The notes beneath the pieces are model-generated. The model worked only from the letters and a program-made list of their open reading frames with translations. It did not search any database and was not told where the DNA came from. A stretch of DNA of 64,000 bases, taken from positions 372,001 through 436,000 of the forward strand of contig NZ_JAINVV010000011.1 in the NCBI RefSeq assembly GCF_019880585.1. Direction: 5' to 3'. The stretch is from Sphingomonas colocasiae (GTDB lineage Bacteria; Pseudomonadota; Alphaproteobacteria; Sphingomonadales; Sphingomonadaceae). Shown here one piece after another: positions 59,115 to 64,000 of this stretch. Numbering within the stretch: the first letter of the stretch is position 1; every line of letters starts with the position of its first letter. A program made the translations under genes and the position numbers.

Positions 59115-60227
59115 TCACGACAGGCGGTGGCGGAAGAGCCAGGCGGCGAGCGGCAGCGTGACCGCCATCATCACCAGCAACGGCACGAAATCGAACCAGA
59201 TATCGGTGAATCCGGCCCCTTCCAGATAGACGCGGCGAACCAGGTCGATGCCCCAGCGCAGCGGATTGATATAGGTCAGGATCTGCAGCAGCTCGGGCAT
59301 GTTGTGCACCGGGGTGAGCAGCCCGGAAAGCAGCATCAGCGGCATGATGATCAGGAAGGTGTAGAGCATGGCCTGCTGCATCGTCAGCGACACCGCCGAG
59401 ATCGACAGGCCCAGCCCGACACCGGCGCCGGTGAAGCTGACCAGGCCCAGATAAAGCAGTCCATAGGATCCGTTCATCGGGATCTGGAACCAGAAACGGA
59501 TGATCAGCAGGATGATGGTGGACTGGATCAGCCCGACCATGATCGAGGGCAGCGCCTTGCCGATCAGGATCTGGATCGGGGTCAGCGGCGTCACCAGCAA
59601 TTGATCGAACGTCCCCTGTTCGCGTTCGCGCGCGACCGAAAGCGCCGCGATCAGCAGCGTCTGCATCAGGCTGAGCGCCGCGATCAGCGCGGGCATCAGC
59701 GTCCAGCGCGATTCCAGATTGGGATTGTACCAGGCGCGCCGCTCCACCACGATCGGCGGGGCGCCCCCGCGCGACGCCGCGTAATCGGCGGCGATCGTGC
59801 CGATCTGCCCCGCCGCCGCGCCCGCGGTGGAGCTGTTGCGGCCATCGAGTATCACCTGGATCGGCGCGGTCTCGCCCGCCGACAGCCGCCGTTCGAAATC
59901 GGCGGGAATGCTCAGTGCCAGCAGCACGTCGCCATTGTCGACCAGGTCCGCGATCTGGTCGTTCGACGCCAGCGTCGCCTTGCGCCTGAACACCCCGGTG
60001 CCGTCGAGCCGCGCCAGGAACTCGCCCGATGCCGCGCTGCGGCTCTGGTCGACCACGGCATAGGGCACGCGGGTGAGATCATAGGTCGCGCCATAGCCGA
60101 ACAGCAGCGCCTGGATCAGCGCCGGCGCGAACAGGATGGTGCGGTTCGCCGGATCCTTGACGAGCGCCAGTATCTCCTTGCGGATCAGCGCCAGGATCGG
60201 AACGAGCATGGGGAGGAACGCGGCCAT
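59115..60227 (-). CDS. ABC-2 type permease (YbhR-like)
   Basis: This 370-residue inner-membrane subunit has helix 1 near the start (TILFAPALIQALLFGYGATY), a large extracytoplasmic domain of about 150 residues (VDQSRSAASGEFLARLDGTG onwards), then five helices containing the ABC-2 signature SVAREREQGTFDQLLVTPLTP and INPLRWGIDLVRRVYLEG. This plan matches YbhR. It forms the heterodimeric channel with the next permease. The genes are separated by 6 bp. Confidence 0.9.
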   Translation of the reverse strand: MAAFLPMLVPILALIRKEILALVKDPANRTILFAPALIQALLFGYGATYDLTRVPYAVVDQSRSAASGEFLARLDGTGVFRRKATLASNDQIADLVDNGDVLLALSIPADFERRLSAGETAPIQVILDGRNSSTAGAAAGQIGTIAADYAASRGGAPPIVVERRAWYNPNLESRWTLMPALIAALSLMQTLLIAALSVAREREQGTFDQLLVTPLTPIQILIGKALPSIMVGLIQSTIILLIIRFWFQIPMNGSYGLLYLGLVSFTGAGVGLGLSISAVSLTMQQAMLYTFLIIMPLMLLSGLLTPVHNMPELLQILTYINPLRWGIDLVRRVYLEGAGFTDIWFDFVPLLVMMAVTLPLAAWLFRHRLS

Positions 60228-60233
60228 CGCCGG

Positions 60234-61361
60234 TCAATCAAGCCGCTTGGCGAGCGTGCGCCGGGTCAGCACGGCCAGCAGCACGGCATAGGCCGCCAAT
60301 ATCGCGCAGCTCTTGATCACGATCGGCCAGATCGTGCCCGCCAGGAACAGCGTCTTCACCAGCTGCATGAAATGCGTGGCCGGCAGCGCCTGCGCGATGA
60401 TCTGGATGGCGAGCGGCACGTTGCGCAGGTCGAAGACGAAGCCGGACAGCATCATCGCGGGCATGAAACTGGCGAGCAGCGCCATCTGGCTCGCCGCGAA
60501 CTGGTTGCGCGTCGCACCCGATATGAACAGCCCCAGCAGCAGCGAAACGATCAGATAGAGCAAGGATGCGAAGATGATCAGCAGCAGCGATCCGCGGATC
60601 GGCACGTCGAACATGAAGCGCGCGCAGATCAGGCAGATCACCACGTCGATCGCGCCGATCACGGCATAGGGCGCCAGTTTGGACAGCACGATCTCCGTCG
60701 GTCGCACCGGCGTGACGAACAGCGATTCCAGCGTGCCGCGTTCCCATTCGCGCGCGATCAGCAAGGAAGTGAGAAAGGCGCCGATCAGCGTCATCACCAG
60801 CACCAGCAGCCCCGGCACCAGATACCAGCGGCTGTTGCCGGCTTCGTTGAACCAGGTGCGCTGCACCAGCGTCACGCCGCCCCGCGCGCCTACGCCCGCG
60901 CGATCCGCCGCGTGCAGCGACGCCGTCTGGAGCGCGCCGTTCACATAGCCCTCGATCGCGGTCGCCGTCGTCGAGTCCGCGCCATTGACGATCAGTTGCA
61001 CGCGCCCGTCGCCGGCCGCGCGGGCGGCGGAGAAATCGACAGGCAGGCGGACGATCCCGTCCACCTTCCTGGCGCGCATCAGCGCCTCCGCATCCGCCAT
61101 GCTCGCCACCATCACCGGCGCCAGATAGGGCGAACCGTCCAGCCCCGCGACGATATCGCGCGCGCCGGGCGATCGATCCTCCAGCACCACCGCGACCGGC
61201 GCATTCTCGACATCGAAGGACAGGCCGTAACCGAACAGCAGGATCAGCGCGAAGGGCAGCAACAGGCCGACGAGCAGGTTGCTGCGATCGCGCAGCAATT
61301 GCCGCGTCTCCTTGCGGGTGAGCGCGATCAGGCGCGTGTGGAAGCCCGATCGCCCGCTCAT
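60234..61361 (-). CDS. ABC-2 type permease (YbhS-like)
   Basis: This 375-residue inner-membrane subunit has RKETRQLLRDRSNLLVGLLLP at the start, a periplasmic domain (VAVVLEDRSPGARDIVAGLDG onwards) and the motif IAREWERGTLESLFVTPVRPTEI before the helical bundle, ending near LPATHFMQLVKTLFLAG. It pairs with the YbhR-like permease. The ATG at 61361 overlaps the stop of the ATPase gene by 4 bp. Related E. coli YbhFSR is reported to export drugs and cations. Confidence 0.9.
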   Translation of the reverse strand: MSGRSGFHTRLIALTRKETRQLLRDRSNLLVGLLLPFALILLFGYGLSFDVENAPVAVVLEDRSPGARDIVAGLDGSPYLAPVMVASMADAEALMRARKVDGIVRLPVDFSAARAAGDGRVQLIVNGADSTTATAIEGYVNGALQTASLHAADRAGVGARGGVTLVQRTWFNEAGNSRWYLVPGLLVLVMTLIGAFLTSLLIAREWERGTLESLFVTPVRPTEIVLSKLAPYAVIGAIDVVICLICARFMFDVPIRGSLLLIIFASLLYLIVSLLLGLFISGATRNQFAASQMALLASFMPAMMLSGFVFDLRNVPLAIQIIAQALPATHFMQLVKTLFLAGTIWPIVIKSCAILAAYAVLLAVLTRRTLAKRLD

Positions 61362-63142
61362 GCCGCGTGCCTGTCCTGCCGATCGTCGACGCGCCCCTGC
61401 TCGACGATCGCGATGAAGGCGGCGTTCATGTCCGCCGCATCGCCGCCCGCCTGCGCGCGCACTTCGGCGGGCGTGCCCAGCGCCAGCATCCGGCCGGCAT
61501 CCTGGATCGCGATGCGATCGCAATATTCGGCCTCTTCCATGAAATGCGTGGTGACGACGATGGTGACGCCCGATCGGGCGAGCGCGGTGATCGTCCGCCA
61601 GAAGGCGCGCCGGGCCAGCGGATCGATGCCGCTGGTCGGTTCGTCCAGGAACAGGATCTCGGGTTCGTGCAGCAGCCCCGCCGCCATCGCCAGCCGCTGC
61701 TTGTAGCCGGTGGGCAGGATGCCGCTCGGCGCCCTGGGATCGAGCTGGAACTGATCGATCACCGCGCCGATGCGATCCTGCGCGCGCGCGCCGCTCAATC
61801 CATAGGCGCCCGCGAAGAAATCGAGATTCTCGCGGACGGAGAGATTGGCGTAGAGCGCGAATTTCTGGGAGACATAGCCGATGCGCGCCCGCGCCTGCGC
61901 GCGCGCCGTGCGCAGATCCCGCCCCGCCACCTCCAGATGGCCGCTCGTCGCCGGCAGCAGCCCGCACAACATGCGGAAGGTGGTGGTCTTGCCCGCGCCG
62001 TTGGGGCCGAGCAGGCCGAAGATCTCGCCGCGATGCACGTCGAAGGATGTGCTGGCCACCGCCGTGAAATCGCCGAACCTGCGCACGAGATCGCGCACGA
62101 CGATCACCGGCGCATCGTCGTCCGCCTGTATGTCTCCGCCGCCGTCCCGCCCGGCCGCTTCGTGCGCCGGCGTGCCCGTGCCGCCGGTTCCGTCTCCATC
62201 CTCATGCGCGTGCAGCAGCAGCATGAAGGCATCTTCCAGTTCGGGCGCGCGCGGTGCGAAGCGCGTATCGGGCAGCAGCGCGCGGAGCGCGGCCTCGTCC
62301 GTTTCGGGCCGGCGGATGAACCAGATGCGCCCGCCCTTCGGCACGGCATCGACGATACTGCCGGGATCGTCGATCAGCCGCGCCTGCACGTCGCGCGGCG
62401 GCAGGCCCGCCACCGGTTCGGCGACATAGGTCAGCCCCTCCGCACGGCGGCGCAGCGCCTCCGGCGATCCTTCGGCCAGCAGCCTGCCGCGATTGAGCAC
62501 GAACACCTGCGCGCAGCGTTCCGCCTCGTCCATATAGGCGGTGCTCACGATCACGCTCAATCGTTCGTCGGCGATCAACTGTTCGATGATCTTCCACAGG
62601 TCGCGGCGCGACAGCGGATCGACGCCCACGCTGGGTTCGTCGAGCAGCAGCAGATCGGGCGATCGCACCAGCGTGCAGGCCAGCCCCAGCTTCTGCTTCA
62701 TGCCGCCCGAAAGCTTGCCCGCCGGCCGCGCCGTGAAGCGCGCCATGTCCGTCATCTCCAGCATCCGGCCGAAGCGTTCGCGGCGCACCGCCTGCGGAAC
62801 GCCGTGGAGATCGGCATAGAGGTCGAGATTTTCCTGGACGCTCAGATCCTCGTACAGGCCGAAGCGCTGCGGCATGTAGCTGATCCGATCCTGCACCGAT
62901 TGCGGATCGGCGCGCACATCGATGCCCAGCACCGAAAGCGTGCCGGCATCGGGGCTGAGCAGCCCGGCCATCATGCGCATCAGGCTGGTCTTTCCCGCGC
63001 CGTCCGGCCCCACCAGCGCGGTCAGCTCGCCGGCCCGCACGGTCAGCGAAACCGCGTCGACCGCATCGAAGGGCGTGCCGTCGGGCGCGTCGAAACGCTT
63101 GATCAAGCCCTGGATCGCGACCGTCGGGTCGGGTGCGCTCAC
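61358..63142 (-). CDS. Double ABC ATPase subunit (YbhF-like)
   Basis: This 594-residue protein has two nucleotide-binding domains in one chain. Domain 1: Walker A GPDGAGKTS, signature LSGGMKQKLGLA, Walker B LLLLDEPSVGVDP. Domain 2: Walker A GPNGAGKTT, signature LPTGYKQRLAMAAG (degenerate as in YbhF), Walker B ILFLDEPTSGIDP. A linker at about 310-350 (DGDGTGGTGTPAHEAAGRDG) joins them. It powers the two permeases. The start overlaps the adaptor gene stop by 4 bp. Confidence 0.93.
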   Translation of the reverse strand: MSAPDPTVAIQGLIKRFDAPDGTPFDAVDAVSLTVRAGELTALVGPDGAGKTSLMRMMAGLLSPDAGTLSVLGIDVRADPQSVQDRISYMPQRFGLYEDLSVQENLDLYADLHGVPQAVRRERFGRMLEMTDMARFTARPAGKLSGGMKQKLGLACTLVRSPDLLLLDEPSVGVDPLSRRDLWKIIEQLIADERLSVIVSTAYMDEAERCAQVFVLNRGRLLAEGSPEALRRRAEGLTYVAEPVAGLPPRDVQARLIDDPGSIVDAVPKGGRIWFIRRPETDEAALRALLPDTRFAPRAPELEDAFMLLLHAHEDGDGTGGTGTPAHEAAGRDGGGDIQADDDAPVIVVRDLVRRFGDFTAVASTSFDVHRGEIFGLLGPNGAGKTTTFRMLCGLLPATSGHLEVAGRDLRTARAQARARIGYVSQKFALYANLSVRENLDFFAGAYGLSGARAQDRIGAVIDQFQLDPRAPSGILPTGYKQRLAMAAGLLHEPEILFLDEPTSGIDPLARRAFWRTITALARSGVTIVVTTHFMEEAEYCDRIAIQDAGRMLALGTPAEVRAQAGGDAADMNAAFIAIVEQGRVDDRQDRHAA

Positions 63143-64000
63143 TTTTTCGGGCCGGCCAGGTCGATCCGGACGGTGACGGGCTGGCCCAGCCGCAGCCGGT
63201 TGTCCGGATCGTCCACCGTCACCCGGATTTCATAGACCAGGCTGGCGCGCAATTCCTGGGTCTGCACCGTCTTGGGCGTGAATTCGGCCACCGACGAGAT
63301 ATAGCCGATGCGGCCCGCGATCGGCCGGTCGGGCTGGCTGTCGCTGACGATGCCGGCGGCCATGCCGGGGCGGATGCGGCCGAGATCGGGCTGCTCGACA
63401 TAGGCGCGCACCCATTTGGGGCGGACCCGCGCGATTTCGAACACCGGTTTCTGCGGAGAGGCGATGTCGCCCGGCTCCAGCAGTCGCGCGCGGATCACGC
63501 CGTCAACCGGCGCGCGCAGCACGCCCTGGCCGATCTGGTGCTGGAGCAGCGCAAGCTGCGCGCGCGCCGCCCCCAGTTGCGCGGCGCCGCCCGCGACATC
63601 CTCGCTGCGCGGCCCCTGCCTGGCAAGGCTGAGCGCCGCGGCCTGCTCGCGAACGGCGGCATTGGCGGCAGCCGCCTGTTTCCGGGCGGCATCCATATCC
63701 CGGCCGGCAACACCCCGGCCCTGCGTATCCCCGGCGATGCCCTGCAGCCGCGCGAGTTCGTCGGCGGCCCGCCGCGCCTCCGCCTCGGCCGAGGCGAGCC
63801 GCGCCGCGGCCTGCGCGATCTCCTGCGGGCGCGATCCGTTGCGCAGGCGGCGCAGGCTCTGTTCCTGCACCTCCACCCGCGCCTTCGCTTCTTCCGCCTG
63901 CAGCTTCAGCGTCACGGTATCGAGCAGGCCGAGAACCGCCCCCGCCTTCACCATATCGCCTTCCTGCGCGCCCAGCTCCGCGATCCGCCCGGTCTGCTCG
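63139..64000 (-). CDS. HlyD-family periplasmic adaptor (YbhG-like), 5' end outside window
   Basis: The last 286 or so codons of a membrane-fusion protein. The frame is open to the window edge: the edge residues (EQTGRIAELGAQEGDMVKAG) are the biotinyl-lipoyl domain, so the signal peptide and first strands are missing. Next come an alpha-helical hairpin (about 95 residues, VEVQEQSLRRLRNGSRPQEIAQA to RQGPRSEDVAGGAAQLGAA), then GVLRAPVDGVIRARLLEPGDIA and beta-barrel strands ending RLGQPVTVRIDLAGPKK. It connects the ABC permeases to the NodT channel and is the first gene of the operon. Confidence 0.9.
   Translation of the reverse strand, partial: EQTGRIAELGAQEGDMVKAGAVLGLLDTVTLKLQAEEAKARVEVQEQSLRRLRNGSRPQEIAQAAARLASAEAEARRAADELARLQGIAGDTQGRGVAGRDMDAARKQAAAANAAVREQAAALSLARQGPRSEDVAGGAAQLGAARAQLALLQHQIGQGVLRAPVDGVIRARLLEPGDIASPQKPVFEIARVRPKWVRAYVEQPDLGRIRPGMAAGIVSDSQPDRPIAGRIGYISSVAEFTPKTVQTQELRASLVYEIRVTVDDPDNRLRLGQPVTVRIDLAGPKK

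Noticed and set aside
1-64000. tRNA, rRNA, prophage or insertion-sequence genes.
   Set aside because: No T-loop pattern with matching acceptor stem, no transposase, integrase or phage structural motifs were seen while reading both strands by eye; a covariance-model search would be needed to exclude small RNAs.

Overview
The window is GC-rich DNA (roughly two thirds G+C by eye) from an alphaproteobacterium, most likely a sphingomonad (Sphingomonas, Sphingopyxis or Rhizorhabdus type). This rests on four TonB-dependent receptors in 64 kb, two FecI/FecR/STN-receptor signalling sets, many secreted hydrolases, and short palindromic intergenic repeats of the kind common in that family. I saw no rRNA, tRNA, CRISPR array, transposase, integrase or phage gene. 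Coding density is high and many neighbouring genes overlap by 4 bp.

Layout. 1-2.6 kb: the end of a YddG-like exporter, a creatininase-family hydrolase and a periplasmic amidohydrolase. 2.7-16.2 kb: two cell-surface signalling sets (ECF sigma, FecR, STN-type TonB receptor), one on each strand. Between them lie a TetR regulator, a membrane M28 peptidase and a secreted esterase. The TetR, peptidase and esterase genes share an upstream GCTA-N7-TAGC site, so they look like one small regulon. 16.3-22.3 kb: a nitrilase with a DUF3291 protein, a LysR regulator divergent from an azoreductase, SMR and EamA transporters, a lipoprotein and an alpha/beta hydrolase. 22.3-26.5 kb: an M20 peptidase, a nested repeat island, a Tat-exported YtcJ-like amidohydrolase and a PaaI-type thioesterase. 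26.6-31.1 kb: a siderophore receptor divergent from a DUF3649-like/PepSY/DUF3325 iron-uptake operon. 31.1-40.9 kb: a lipoprotein, a Tat-exported SDR protein, a large TonB receptor, a DUF2157/DUF4401/GDYXXLXY membrane operon, VOC and PNPOx-like proteins, and a LysR regulator.

41-57.5 kb is the least conventional part. Two LytS/LytTR-type kinase-regulator pairs sit next to genes for exported proteins of no known function. One family of these (four conserved cysteines, C-x-x-C-E-G-G motif) occurs once beside each pair. The same TTCGTCGC word, with a second GTCGC about 21 bp away, lies in three promoter regions of this part. Also here are an ECF sigma factor overlapping a membrane protein, a secreted amidohydrolase, a large secreted lipase-like protein, an aspartyl-protease-like protein and a patatin-like lipase broken by a frameshift in a C6 run.

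57.6-64 kb: a complete efflux set. A NodT-type outer-membrane lipoprotein, two ABC-2 permeases, a double ABC ATPase and a HlyD-type adaptor (cut by the window end) are in one overlapping operon like E. coli ybhGFSR plus its outer-membrane channel.
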